Shown here piece by piece: positions 1 to 57,883 of a DNA stretch of 64,000 nucleotides. The notes under the pieces are model-generated. The model was not told the origin of the DNA. It made no database searches and saw only the letters and a program-made list of their open reading frames with translations. Made by a program: the position numbers and the translations under genes. Source of the stretch: Corallium rubrum (Eukaryota > Cnidaria > Anthozoa > Scleralcyonacea > Coralliidae); contig OZ035997.1 in the NCBI GenBank assembly GCA_964035015.1, forward strand, positions 15,285,459-15,349,458, in the 5' to 3' direction. Every line of letters starts with the position of its first letter. Positions within the stretch are counted from its first letter, which is position 1.

Positions 1-1937
1 AAGGCAGTCTCTCATTATATGTCCAGACTTCAGACAAACGAAACACTTCCCTTTCCTACGTAGAATTCCTCTTCTGGCAGCTACATCAGTGACCACCTCA
101 CATTTCACTGAAGGGATAGAACTTCATTAACGTTCCAATTGCTTTTATCAATCTTTCTACTCAGTAAAAGTAAGCTCTTCGGGAATTCTACTCATGATAA
201 TTGGAACTAAAAGGTTACCATATGATCCAGATGAAACTCCAAGGTTCCGCAAACTTCTTAGGTGTGTCTCGATAGTATCGTATGACTTAAATAGTTGAAA
301 AATGAATTTCCTTTTAAAGAATCTTTTTATTTTCTGTTGTACAAAGCAACAGAAATACGGTAGGAAAGCGCAGACATTGTCTGGTTTCTTGCTCGTGCTG
401 CAACCGAAGTGGCGAGAACTATTACGTTCGCTGCTTTTCCTGCAGGCTCATCGATTTTAACTCCGCAAGCACCACAATCACGGCTACCCCCCCCCCCTAC
501 CCCTCCCCCCTCCCTCCCTCAATCTGTCACTTGCTTTACGTTACTAAATCATGACGCCATTAGACGCTTTGGATAAAACAACATCACTTACGTTACGCAA
601 GTACGCTGCGGATTTTTTTGGTCATGCAGTCTCTGGCTGGGATTGGGGGCTGTGGCGCTTAATTTTATCATTACCAACACACCGTGACTGTCTGTAGCTG
701 AGAAGGCGACCAGAGTTTATTAGCTCACAAGCCTATCTTCGCTTGGCTGTTTTACCGATTCGTTTTGTCGTTCAACCGTTGTTCTTTGAAAGGGAATTAC
801 TATAACCAAAGCGAAATGTCATGAAATTTAGCTGGCAATGTGTCATGATGTTTGTCTTCTTTTCTCGTTCTGATATGTCTGTTAGCTAGTGTTGAATGCG
901 TAATTAAGATATTTGAGGAAGATCACTAGTGACTTTCATCAAATATCTTAATTACGCATGCAAGAAAAATCTATTGTAGTCTTTTGTAGCTGAGGGTGTT
1001 TCACCGGGATATCCAAATGCCATCTCGTGATCAAATGGGCCTTTATTATTGGTTAATTAGCTCATGAATTATTCATGAATTTGAGAATAATATATAATAG
1101 AGCTCGTTTACTGCGCTAACTTGTGAGTGTTAATTATGGTATTATCGTCACTCAACATAAATAAAATACCTTCTCTCCACCATGAATTACATCCCTTATC
1201 TTTATTTTTAGTTAGGTTTATTAAGTGATTAATATAACCTATTTACAAGTCAACAATTTTCTATACTGCTCATGATAACTTTCATATGGATTTCTACTAT
1301 GCAACGAAAGTCGCCCAAACGAAAATTGCATAGTTTTTAGGGATATTACTTACCAAAACAGAGAGCTTTTGCCAAATTATGTAATGGTTTAAATTACAGG
1401 CGCAAGTTACCAATAGCCCCCCTATTGAGGGCATTACCAAAAAATATTTAAATCTCAAAAACACCATTTTCTGCATTTTAAGTAATTTCCTAAGGGCTCC
1501 GGGCAGCTCTGTTACCCCACTGTTTTCTGTTAATTTCCAATGCCCTCGCCAAAACAAACATGGTCAGCGGTATGTCAACAGCGTTTGCCATAAAAAATCA
1601 ACCAAACGTGACGTTATGTGGAAACGATCTGTACCTGTGAAGTCACATTACATGCATTGCATTGTTTTATATACCCATAATCTGAAGCTAAATAGCCTAG
1701 GAATAGCTGTTTCCAGATATTTAAGATTTGTCAAATTAACACAATGTGTTGCGTTTTTCAACAGTAAAAAAAGTTATTAAACTGCACTACAACAAAAAAA
1801 TGGGTCATTTACGCTTCCCAAAAACATTTGACAAATATAATTGTTTACGCGACTTTTGTTGCTCAATCACTGTATTTTTGAAGGTCAATGTGCATGGTTT
1901 CAATAGTGTAGAAGCGATCAGTTGTGATAATACTATG
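1..1937. other. No gene recognised; 3' flank of channel gene 1
   Basis: I see no protein with recognisable family motifs here. It contains a C-rich tract near 487-525, a 20-bp-arm hairpin (897-916 with 939-958, TGCGTAATTAAGATATTTGA and its complement), and near 985-1085 a degenerate relic resembling the hairpin family at 17557 and 31788 (GTGTTTCACCGGGATATCC, then a palindromic CATGAATTATTCATG). Longer reading frames here have no domain and low-complexity composition. Confidence 0.5.
897..958. repeat. Perfect 20-bp-arm hairpin
   Basis: The arms TGCGTAATTAAGATATTTGA (897-916) and its reverse complement (939-958) enclose a 22-bp loop. It is probably a remnant foldback element; no coding content. 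Confidence 0.7.
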
Positions 1938-1943
1938 TTTATT
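1938..1943 (-). promoter_or_regulatory. Candidate poly(A) signal of channel gene 1
   Basis: On the minus strand AATAAA lies about 84 nt downstream of the TAA stop of exon 7 (2027-2029), a typical distance for a short 3' UTR. It is only a hexamer match, so the assignment is tentative. Confidence 0.4.
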
Positions 1944-2026
1944 GCATTGAATAATAATAAACAAGATGTTACCACAAATTCTTGCTTCCATTGTAATTTG
2001 TCGTTATGCACTGAACATTCAAAGAA

Positions 2027-24869
<22,843 letters not shown>

Positions 24870-24879
24870 TGTCAAAGCA

Positions 24880-25930
24880 AGGTATGTAGTAACAAACAGC
24901 AGCAGTGAGTGATATCGTTAATCAGAAAAAACGAGACAAAGCAGCTTGAATATAAGAATAGTAAGGAGTACTGTAAAATCTATATATACGATGGCAAAAC
25001 TGGAAATGATATTTTCACTATGTACCAAAGCTTTATATTGAAAAAGTGAACGGTGTGCAGCTGCTTATACCATTGACGTTTGGACTATAATTAATTTTCT
25101 TTTGCAAGATAGTGCTCAAATAATTGCAGTCTTTTTATTAAATTGATTAACATTGGTTAAACCTGCGAAGATTTTCAAATTTTAATTATACATACCTCTA
25201 ATTAGAAATATGTCTGTAATTATATTGAAAGGCTTGTTAAGATAAAATAAAGTCTTTTTGAAAATTTGCGATAGTAAGCGAAATGGTATAGACGAATATT
25301 TTAATATTTTTCTGTTTTTCTCTTAAACTGTGGCATGCACTCACTTGTATATAATTTGTTTGCATGCAGGTGCTCTAATATTTATAGCTGTAGAGTAGTT
25401 ACTATGGAAAATTATTCTGTAGGCTATATAAATAATTTACTACTGTCATTATTCCATTTAAGAAATAGAAAACATTGTCTGTGTTTCGGAGAAAGTTTGG
25501 GAGAACTAGAAATTACAGTGCATGTGTGTTCTTCCAAACTTATGCAAGACAGCGTTTCTATAACTCAAAAGGAACACGAAAAAATGTTTTTATTCAATCT
25601 ATTCCCATTATAAAATAACCCGTCAAAAATAGATTTAACGTGAAAATTAATCCAAATAAAGAGCGTAAATTCTCATTACTGTCTATATGAATGGCGTATT
25701 GGATCGCGTTTGATGGCATATATAGTAGATGACGTATAATAGTGTTTCCGTACAAATTTTAATTATAGAACGACGGCGTATTGGGTGGCGTAATCTATCC
25801 ATGTGCTTTTAACCAATCACCGCTTGCGTTTTCAAGATGATATTTTAAAAAACTTCGTGTTATACAAAGGCAGAAATGTTAGAGTATAGGGATTATAATG
25901 TTCTGACCATTTCATACGCTTTTATACTGC
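24880..25930. other. Upstream region of channel gene 1, no gene recognised
   Basis: About 1 kb upstream of the channel 1 start. AT-rich, no family motifs; the promoter should lie here or further up, but I cannot point to a TATA box or initiator with confidence. Confidence 0.4.
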
Positions 25931-25931
25931 C

Positions 25932-26062
<131 letters not shown>

Positions 26063-29000
26063 TTATTATACTAATAATTTTATTTAGAATTTAAATACTT
26101 AGTACACTTTTTCAATAATGTCAATCAATTAATGTCAGTTAGTTCAATTAAAAATATATAAAATCCGTTCAAATATTAAATTAGTTAAAAATGTACATTA
26201 AAAGTTAAAAAATACAGTTTCATTCAGAAAAAAACAACTTAACTCATCGGCCCTGTTATGTCTTAGAGGGTCTAGAGTGATAAGAAGAGTACATTGTAAT
26301 GTTAAAGATATTGATTTAGACATAGAGACTGGTGTTGCAAGGATCCATTAGTTGAACGAAGGATTGAAAAGGATATCTTTGCTCTTATCCACGCCATTGT
26401 CTTCGGATACATCTCTCCTTTCTTATTAGCGAGTAGCTCAGCTAATCGACTGTGATATCTCAGACACTCTTCTCCCATTCCACCAGTTGTTGTAAATATC
26501 AGCGGTGTAAATGTTCCTTGTTCTATATCTGTGACCCGTCTGTTATACATACGTTTCTTCTCATTCTCATGCATGCGGTAGATCTGTTTAGGAGTTAGAT
26601 CTATGTAAGATTCTGCATTTGGGTGACATACCCCGGACATCGAAGAATGCAGATCTTTGTTTCTCCCAAAAAACCACGTGCATGTACATCAAGTCGGGCG
26701 TCCGCTGATTTGTTTGATCCAGGGTTTAGGACTTCGGCATTGACTTCTTGCAACACTGGTTCGATCTGTACATCGTTGCAAACGGTATTCAGGAGTTCAG
26801 CTTCCAAATCTCGCAGTTCATTGTGGCGTTGAATGATGAACCCTCCTCGTCTACATATCATTGCATGGTCTGTGCTAAAGGACTCTCCGCATACACACTT
26901 CGATGGGTTATCGTTGAAAGGCCAATCATATCTTAACTTCAATGCATCTCTGAACTCACGCTTGCTTAAAGTAAAGCCCATCTCTGAAATCGGAATAACT
27001 GTCAACCAGGTAGAGGCTCCTTTCTCTGAGGCAAATTCCAACATTCGCTTCACCTTTTGCGATGCTGAGCTGTTGATGACTTCAGCTTTTTCGTTTATAA
27101 CCTCGTTTTTCTCTTTCCGTACCATCTGTTTCAGCGTTTGTATTCTGGAATCATCAGGTAGTTCATGCATTTGTGATTTGATTTGTTCCACCAATGGGGC
27201 TGTTATCTTTGTGGACGCTGCGTATTCTTCATCTGCTTCTTGGCATGGGTTTGTGACTCCAAGACCACCCTTTCTCACTGGTAGTGCCAGAATCTCGCGC
27301 TCAAGTTGGGTGCACTCGTGGTCTGTCAAAGCTGGTAGGAAGACCTTGGCTATTGCATTCTCTAATGGTTGTATTAGATCTTTAATTTCGGGTAGAGTTC
27401 GCAAGAAATATGTCCATCGATGTTTCAGGCCAAAGGTATAAACGGCGTAACTTGCTTGAGGATGTGTTGTTGCAAATTCAGCTAACTTGGTTATCTCTTT
27501 TATCCATTCTTCTACTTTCTCGTTGACATATTCGGTCAGGTAAGATCTCGATCCAACTACTGCTCCTAGATGTTTCTGTCCTTCCGTTGTGATGTTGATG
27601 GCAGTTTCTCCAAAGGTCTTCCTTGCGATTTCTTCTTTCTCCGGTTTTACGATTAACCAACATTTCTCATCCTTTGGATAGTAACCATAGTCAGGCCCAA
27701 TTTCTGCCAATGTGTCCCACCACCTCTTTAACTGCGTTGTAGATCCTGCTCCACTTGCATCGTCGGCAAACCAGCACTGCTTTGTGGAACTTGCAAGATG
27801 CAAATGTGTGATGAGTGGTTGAAGGCCTATTGCGTAGAGGGCCATTGAGATAGGGTCACCTTGTGTCATACCTTCAGATGATTTGAGTTCCTGGCCTCCA
27901 ACTATAAACAATCGTGATGATACCCTATACGTATTTATCGCATAGGTCGCAATAGTCGGGCATAGAACTCTGGTGTTGTGGAGAGCGGCAGCTCTATTCA
28001 GGGCGTTGAAGGCATTGGAGGCATCAATGAGCAAGATCGCATCTGTGTCATCTGCATGAAATATATTACGCATGGCATGGATTGCAGCTTCACTCCCAGA
28101 AGATTGACCTGCACAGACCTGAAGTGAACCACTTGCTTCCATTACATCTGGTTTGACAACATTCATCACACACTTACTGATTCTTCTTCTTAACACCTCA
28201 CCCACCCCAATTGGTCTGACTGCACCTTCACCTTTGTCTAAAGGAATTAGACGGCTTGCTACTATCGCCTCAATCGAAGATGGGTCAACAAATTCAGTGC
28301 ACAGAGTCTTTGTTAGGGTAGCCAATGCCTCACAAAGCGCTGTGGAAGATTGCTTGAATGACTTGCAGGCAAGTATTCGCTTGAATCCATTTGCATCAAC
28401 ACCAGATGGGCCGCCAGATCCTTTCGTCTTCAGGGCAGCGTCTCGTATCATTTCTCCATTTATTCCAATATACAAACTTTCTGGTACATCTTGCATTGGT
28501 CCACAAAGAAGTGTTCCAGATTTCGCTTCTTGTGCTTCTGGGTGTTTCTGGCGTAGCTGAAGCATTACATCATCCGTTAGGGGTAGCACACCTCCACAAA
28601 CATCATCACTTAGAAAACGCATCGCCGAATTTATTTGGCCCTCCATAACAAGTTTGGCAAATATTTTGGCTCTGTTAGGAGGTTCACATTTCTTTCCCTT
28701 TCCGATGCGGGCCTGAATCATTCTTCCTTCTCGTAGCAGCTTATCAATTTCTCCATCTTTCCATAAGGCCAAACGTTTCTTTAGGCATTCTTTGTGGTCT
28801 TTTGCTTTAGACTTTTGACCCGGCTTCTGTAGTCCAACAGCCAGAAGCACAAAAGCGGCTTTCAGAGCAATCTGTTGCTTTTCGGATTTATTGTTCCATT
28901 GATTGATATGCATTGTTAATTGATCAATAAAATCTCTTCCTATTTTCCCGTAAGGGACAAGAAACACATTCTTTCTCCATGATATGATTTCATTGTATGT

Positions 29001-29653
29001 CTTTGTAATGGATGATGTTTGAATTATTATCGGAGCGCCATCAGCATCTTTTCCCCATTCAATCGTGGTAGGTTTGTCCACCGTGATGTAATCTGGCAGA
29101 CGTGTTGAGGACTCTTCTTCAATATCATTTTTTCGCTTTTCGCTTTGTGTATTCACATGAGGTGGCCGTAAGGCATGTATCTCGTCTTCATATTGATCGT
29201 CAAACCCATCAACCGTTTCATGCAAATTTATGTTTGAAGTTTCCAAATTTGCATTTTCAGTTGTCAGTGCTTCGATATCCCGCCTTTCAGCTCTGATTTC
29301 GTCTTCATCTTCTTTCGCTGAGGCGACTGTAATTTCTACTCCATCACCGTTAATCTTCCCACACACGCTTCCCACTGTTTTCTCCAATCTTGCTGCCTGA
29401 TCTCTTAAATTTTGACTTGTCAAACCAAGGTTTGCATATCCTCGTTTCTCCCATAGCTCCTTCATAACTTTGATATAACCTTTTCTTCTTCCATTCTCGT
29501 TTAGAGGCGGATCGTTTGGTACAATCATGATATTGGCTTTCCTTTTGCAATCCAAACAATCTAAATTCATTTGTTCGGTCCATTTCAAACGTTTTGATCT
29601 TCTTATCGTGCTATTTGTCGCGTTCGCCATATTCTAGAACCGCCACTCCTAAT

Positions 29654-29655
<2 letters not shown>
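26063..29655 (-). mobile_element. RLE-type LINE copy A, flanked on both sides by (AAT)n
   Basis: Near full-length non-LTR retrotransposon with a 5' UTR of only about 25 nt and a 3' end entering (ATT)n on the sense strand. An (AAT)n run also sits at the 5' border (29656-29711), so it appears to have inserted into a trinucleotide array, as described for Dong-type elements. The partial copy at 63379-64000 belongs to the same family. Confidence 0.78.
26302..29630 (-). pseudogene. LINE copy A polyprotein: RT plus restriction-like endonuclease, two +1 frameshifts
   Basis: Start [13 protein letters not shown] at 29630. N-terminal region with a coiled-coil-like acidic stretch (about 105-165), RT with [12 protein letters not shown] (533-544), MTQGDPISM (588-596) and FADDASGAG (621-629), then a zinc knuckle C912-x-C914, H922, C926 and a PD-(D/E)xK-type nuclease ([12 protein letters not shown]). 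The frame breaks twice near 26670 and 26633: T6 where T5 is expected, then G4 where G3 is expected. The sister copy at 63379 reads through as [20 protein letters not shown]. After the second indel the frame continues [20 protein letters not shown] to the end near 26302. Both lesions are +1 in homopolymers, so assembly error is a real alternative to decay. Confidence 0.85.

Positions 29656-29711
<56 letters not shown>
29656..29711. repeat. (AAT)n microsatellite at the 5' border of LINE copy A
   Basis: About 18 units; same phase and strand as the 3' array at 25934, consistent with a target array split by the LINE. Confidence 0.93.
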
Positions 29712-31107
29712 TCATCAACACTCGACCCGTCAATCATCATCTATCACCGACGATGTCAAAGCCTATCGCAGGTTTTCGCAATTTGGTCAAAGTTGCCTAC
29801 GATTTCTTTATTCGTATTTTACCCCCAATAATTAACAATTAGAAAGTTTTTAACTATACGAAAAGGAAATGAACAACAGTGAATTTTATTTTAAGAAAGT
29901 AGAAACGAATTACAAGCATAAACAACTCAACTGCTGTCAACAATTTTATCATCAAACCATTTTCTTTGAGACAGAGTCTAAGTTGTAACAGTAAGTAACT
30001 TAATTAACAATAAATTCATTTAAATTTTGAGTTTCTTAGATTTCTTTTTAGCCCAAAGTTTATTCTAACAACCTAGCTTGTTTTAACTAGTTTTGCGTTG
30101 TCTGTGTTTATGACGCCATTCTACGCCATTCCATGTTATTTTACGTCATTCATGATTTCCACACTTTTATAAACGCACGGGGGTTGGCCAATCAGAGCGT
30201 GCGTAGCGAACACTTTATTTTATAAATACATATAAACAATATCTCCGGGCCTTCGGCCCTCCGCTCGGGCTCGCGGATTAAAAAAATGTTTTTTGCTCAC
30301 AGTGCAAACCGATTGAACCATGAAAGAAACGTTCAATTAAACCTGTACTTGTGTGAGAATTTCTCCAATCACTTACGTTGTTTTCAAAGAATAAAAAATA
30401 TTTATGAAACAATATTTAGTTACAGGGCGCTACCAACATGAATGAAGTTGCCCAATTTGCCCAAAGAACTTGTAAAATGATAAAAGATCTTTTACAACTT
30501 TTCTCCATGTTTCTCCATTTTTTGAATATGTTTTCAATATATTTGATGTGTTTGATATCGAAAGGGCTATTCATCATATAGACTGATAAGGGATGTACTT
30601 TAAGTTTTTAATCCCCTCCTAAGAAATTTAAATTAAGCATTTTATCCCTATCTTCAGATATATGGGGGGGGGGGGGGGGGTAGTTGGCTAAAATATTTGT
30701 TGTGCCTTAGTGCATTTTGGAAAATTAGTTAAAACGAAGGATGAACTAACGAAAAAGTTGTATTACAATAATAATTTCACAAGTTTTTTCTATTTATAGC
30801 ATATGTAAATCAACCTTCTCATAGGCTGGTCCCATAACATCCCATAAAAAATCTCGTCTGCGTTTGAGCGTACGCAATGCTGAACAGTTAACATTTCTAT
30901 TAATACAAATTTCGTTGTATTTTGACATTTAAATTAATCGTTTATCGTGCAGGTTGTAAACATTAAATAACGTGTTATAACAATAAGGTAAATGCTAAGT
31001 GACCGCGCAACAAAAACGATACACAACAAAACGATATAATTGCGATTCTGTAAAAAATAAAATAAAAGTCGGATTCCCCCTCTTTTCTCATGGCAACAAT
31101 AAGACAG
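29712..31107. other. Intergenic, no gene recognised
   Basis: Between LINE copy A and the 3' end of channel gene 2. AT-rich; a G17-type homopolymer at 30664-30680 and a GGGCCTTCGGCCC palindrome near 30247. No domain-bearing frame. Confidence 0.45.
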
Positions 31108-31222
31108 TTAACCCTTTACCGGGTATGGTTGCCATTTGGCAACTTATTACTTTCACTCTGGCTAACGCCAGACGATTTTCCTCGTCAAGTGGGGACCTCC
31201 TAGTAATCTGCCCAGTAAAGGG

Positions 31223-31226
<4 letters not shown>
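31108..31226. mobile_element. TTAA-flanked MITE inserted at the stop codon of channel gene 2
   Basis: TTAA|CCCTTTACCGGG at the left and CCCAGTAAAGGG|TTAA at the right: piggyBac-type target duplication and inverted ends. Interior TTGCCATTTGGCAACTTATT and CGCCAGACGATTTTCC. The right TTAA (31223-31226) supplies the TAA stop of channel gene 2 on the minus strand. Fragments of the family lie at 6298, 10780 and 51762. Confidence 0.85.
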
Positions 31227-53883
<22,657 letters not shown>

Positions 53884-54235
53884 TATTATATATGTTTGTT
53901 GTCTGAAATACTTTGCTAAATCATTTTTAATTTACCTTAATACTTCAATTTACGATGAAGAGAGCAAACACCTAGTATAGTCAATTATAAACAGCAACTT
54001 CTCTCTTTAGTGCTAGAATTATATTTGTTCATCGTCTGTAAAATACTTTATAATGCTTTCATTATCACCAAGAATCTTGCACTTTTATTTAACCATTTTA
54101 ACCATTGTTTTCACGCTACGGTACTCAGCTAATAATGGCTGTAGTTTATTCCCTTGGGTGTCATGTCGAGTTAATCCTCATGAGAATGTGAATAATTATG
54201 TAGCAGGAATCAGAAAAACTCACTTGAAAATAATA

Positions 54236-54908
54236 GGGCCTTTATACGGGGGAAAATAAGCCGCGGCTTAAATAAGTTGGACAGCTCGTACAAACGGTCA
54301 ATTCTTGAAAAAGCCGCAGATTAGTTGGACTAGCTTCAACCCTGCATGGGCTCATTTTAGCCGCGGCTTATTGATTACATGACCGTTTAAATTTATACGA
54401 GCTGCTCGCGACTTAGAACCCGTTTACACTGGAGCAAAAGTTTTCGGATTCGTGACGAATCCGGAACGTTTAGTACCGGATTCATTTTGCCGTTTACACA
54501 CAAATGAATGAATCCGGAATAAAAACTTTCCGGTTTGATCACGTATCCGGAGATTTCGAATCCGGAAAAAAATGTAGAAACTTCGTATCCGAATACTTTT
54601 GAATCCGAGACAATACGTAGTGTGAACGGTTTATATTCCGATGAATTCGGATGCTCTTCCGCTCGTAGCCATGTGAGGTTGCGGTGGAACCAACATGGTC
54701 AACATATTAACTGAATTAAAGGAATTCCGAGTTTAGTGTAAAGGGCCGAATCTGCGAACACTGTTGTAGTGTAAACGCCCAACGAATCCGAATGCTCGGT
54801 ACGAAGTGAATCCGGAAACATTTACGAATCCGGAAACTTTGCTCTAGTGTAAACGTAGTCTTATTCAATAAGCCGCGGCTTATTTTGCCCCGTAATATAT
54901 AAAAGGCC
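54236..54908. mobile_element. Outer MITE (GGGCCTTTATACGGGG) with nested insertion
   Basis: Ends GGGCCTTTATACGGGGGAAA and GCCCCGTAATATATAAAAGGCC, next to AATAAGCCGCGGCTTA at both ends. A second element fills 54419-54855. Lies about 350 bp upstream of the channel gene 2 start codon. Confidence 0.82.
54419..54855. mobile_element. Inner MITE (CCGTTTACACTGGAGCAAAA)
   Basis: Ends CCGTTTACACTGGAGCAAAA and GCTCTAGTGTAAACG; the interior carries many GAATCCGGA motifs in both orientations. Non-coding. Confidence 0.8.
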
Positions 54909-55415
54909 TATTAGCACTATAGTTTTAGCGCAAACAAAAAACCCAACACGAAATAGATGCCAACACCAGAATAGAGAGACGTACAGTAACTATCATTTGT
55001 TCGCCAATTTTTTTCGTTATTATCGCAACATCTTCATGCAGATTATTGAAATACTCCACGTTGCGTCATAACATGATACAAAAACATACAGAAATATGTA
55101 ATATACCGTTATTTTGAAAAACAAAAAATAGGCAGTTTACATATTAGAAATGTATTAACCCTATAATAAGTGTAAAAAAGACGAAATAATTGATATTTAC
55201 AAAACTTTCTTATTTGTAAATGTACAGTACGTGTGCTTTTCCTTGGAGTTGAAACTAGTTTCCTCACATGTGCATCTCTCAATCTTGCACACAAGCAGTA
55301 GTTTTTGGTCCTATAAAGCTACTTGTCCTTCGTTTTCCCAGGATGCCCCGGCTAACTAGGCTAGTTCATGTCACGAAATTCTGTCCTCAACCACAAGAGG
55401 AGATTTGAACCCATC

Positions 55416-55600
55416 GTGGTTCTCATGTCGCCGATCGTCGCCGATCGTCGGCGATTTGTGATTTAGATGCATGTTAAAACGGGAAGTGCAGCAGTATGTT
55501 AAGTAATAAAGAACAATGCAGAAAAGCAGTGCTTTTATTCTTTTACTTAGCATGCATCTAAATCATGGGTCGGCGACGATTGGCGACATATGAGAACCAG
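55416..55600. mobile_element. Foldback element (GTGGTTCTCATGTCGCC)
   Basis: Arms GTGGTTCTCATGTCGCCGAT and ATTGGCGACATATGAGAACCA, then GATTTAGATGCATG and CATGCATCTAAATC. The left arm has an internal duplication of GCCGATCGTC. Confidence 0.8.
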
Positions 55601-55980
55601 GCTTTAGATTCTTTTAAATCTGAACTAAACTAATTCTTGTTTGCGGGCATGTTTAAAAACAACAGTAACGATCTTTATGATCAGACGAGTCAGCCAGATT
55701 TATTAACCATGGCAACACGCCTCATATAATGGCCCTTCGACCGTACCGAAACGTATTTGTGTTTTCTTTTGTGTTAAAATCATTATCTCATGAAACGTAA
55801 TTAAATCCTTTATTCAACTGATTAGCATGCAGATGAGTACGCATAGTGGGATAACTAGTTATCCCATTGTTGTGGCTGCTTATCGCATACTAATGAGTAA
55901 TTTCCTTTCTAACTCATGTTTCTTTCTCGGTAAGTTAAATAAAAAAGAAAATGATTTCATTGCGAGAGTCGTGAGATAAA

Positions 55981-56087
55981 ATGGTTAATTGATGTGCACT
56001 CGTGTGATATGGGATTTAACATCGCTCGTGAAGCTTAACAGCCACGATGTTAAATCCATATCACATTCGTGACATCAATTAACCCAT
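55981..56087. repeat. Hairpin element (ATGGTTAATTGATGT)
   Basis: Arms ATGGTTAATTGATGTGCACT / ACATCAATTAACCCAT and ATATGGGATTTAACATCG with inverse; loop AGCTTAACAGC. Non-coding. Confidence 0.75.
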
Positions 56088-56452
56088 ATTTATGTGCTGC
56101 CCGAAAGCTTACAACTAGAATCCGGGAGCAGAACCGTGGATTCGAAAGGACCAATGTATTAAAAACCAAGACTCGCCATCCGTTACTTATTGATACCTTG
56201 CTTCAATGGAGTAGGTTGAGACAAATTACAAGTCACTTATACGCATGTATATTAGCCTAATATTTCTCACGAGAACCTTCGAAGTGACGATATTTCATTC
56301 TTGTAATATTCTTGACCACTGCTGTTGTTTCGATTAAGCAAGATACAAAATTTTAAACATAGTTGTGAACTGTTGATGTGTTAAAAAACGAGGTGCTTAC
56401 ACTTCGAGCTATATTAAACTACATGATATTGGGCATTTCACTCGATTACATA

Positions 56453-56505
56453 GCATGTTCTAAGGATTTAGGGTGAAGGAAAATTCGAGTGTAGAATATA
56501 TACAT
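56453..56505 (-). repeat. Inverted SINE-tail-like sequence
   Basis: Reverse complement of the 5060-5106 tail including GCATGTTCTAAGGATTTAGG and GAAAATTCGAGTGTAGAATA. No SINE head is attached. Confidence 0.7.
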
Positions 56506-56859
56506 TTTTTTATATATTCTATATTAAACTACAGTCTGTTTTATTCAATCATTTTATCATGAGATATATATTGTCTGCTGTACCTATTAAAGACGAATTT
56601 ACCATTAACCAGCCAATAACGTTTGAAGAAAAAATGGTACTAGTTGTGTTAAATGAAGTTTTGCTGCTGATAGTACGACTCCCAGAGTTGTCCCACCAAT
56701 TGGTAGCAGTGCACTACAAGAAACACTTTAATACATCTCCAACTAGTCAAGGCGTGAGGAAGCTTCTCGGCTTCGCCCAAAAAGTGTAAAAAGTTGACTA
56801 TTTTTTTTTAAACAACCAGCTCCGTTTGACTCAGTAGAAGTCAATGAGAGAACGCAGAA

Positions 56860-57185
56860 GTCTATACGTTTCGAGCGAAGGGCCCTTCGTTAGAAAGAAA
56901 CGTAAAGAGTGTAATAAACAACGGGCTAATATAAGAAGATAAAATATAACAATAACAAATTAATGAGATGCGAAAAATTAGCAAATCAGAGAAAAATGAC
57001 GATAACAAATCAAAACACCATCGACGAGCAAAAAAAAAGGGGGGTGTAAAAAGGATGAGCGAGAGTAAAAAAATGTCCACGCTTGCTAAACAAAAACAGC
57101 ATCTTCACAAGTATTAAATAAAAGAAAAACGTTCGTTGAGTCCATGAGGATAAATGAGACGCTTTTCTTGTATGTATATATATAT
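56860..57185 (-). pseudogene. Penelope-like 3' end fragment
   Basis: Minus strand: sequence parallel to the C-terminal codons of copy 1 (GAGACGCTTTTCTTGTA, GTTGAGTCCATGAGGATAAA on the plus strand) followed by a 3' UTR and a hammerhead-like core at 56862-56893. 5' part absent; it begins at a short (TA)n. Confidence 0.65.
56862..56893 (-). ncRNA. Hammerhead-like core in a Penelope fragment
   Basis: CTAACGA, AGGGCCCTTCGCTC, GAAACGTA on the minus strand: same arrangement as 44201, with G-to-A in the CTGACGA box and one extra loop base. Confidence 0.45.
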
Positions 57186-57197
57186 ACAATATATAGA

Positions 57198-57526
57198 GTG
57201 TGGCAAGCTTTGCTTGCCACCATAGTCAATCGAGATATGGTCTGGAAACTCGGCAAACTTCAAAGCTCCTATAATGAGCTGTGATTTTATGTTGAACCGT
57301 ACCTTACACCGTGCACAACCTTTGTTTTAGGTTTATTAATATTTAAATAGCACGGTTGAGTGATTGAACTGAAACGTTGCTATTGGACAATTCGTTCATT
57401 ACACTAAAATACAATGTGTTCAGTGACCGTGCACCGTGCACAAACATGCATAAAGGCGAACAAAAAGATAGACCAAAGACTTTAGCTGAGTTTCCAGACC
57501 ATATCTCGATTGACTGTTGCCACACG
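57198..57526. mobile_element. MITE with GTCAATCGAGATATGGTCTG arms
   Basis: Arms GTCAATCGAGATATGGTCTG and CAGACCATATCTCGATTGAC, further outward TGTGGCAA and TTGCCACA. About 330 bp, non-coding. Confidence 0.78.
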
Positions 57527-57611
57527 AAACAAATTTCTAGTGAATAAAATCTTACTGAAGTAACCGAAGTTTACCCTCATGTCTTATTCTGCTCTACCTC
57601 GGTATTGAGCA

Positions 57612-57882
<271 letters not shown>

Positions 57883-57883
<1 letters not shown>

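Noticed and set aside
26833-27441. 202-codon plus-strand frame
   Set aside because: Antisense of the intact RLE LINE polyprotein; composition typical of a reverse-strand shadow.
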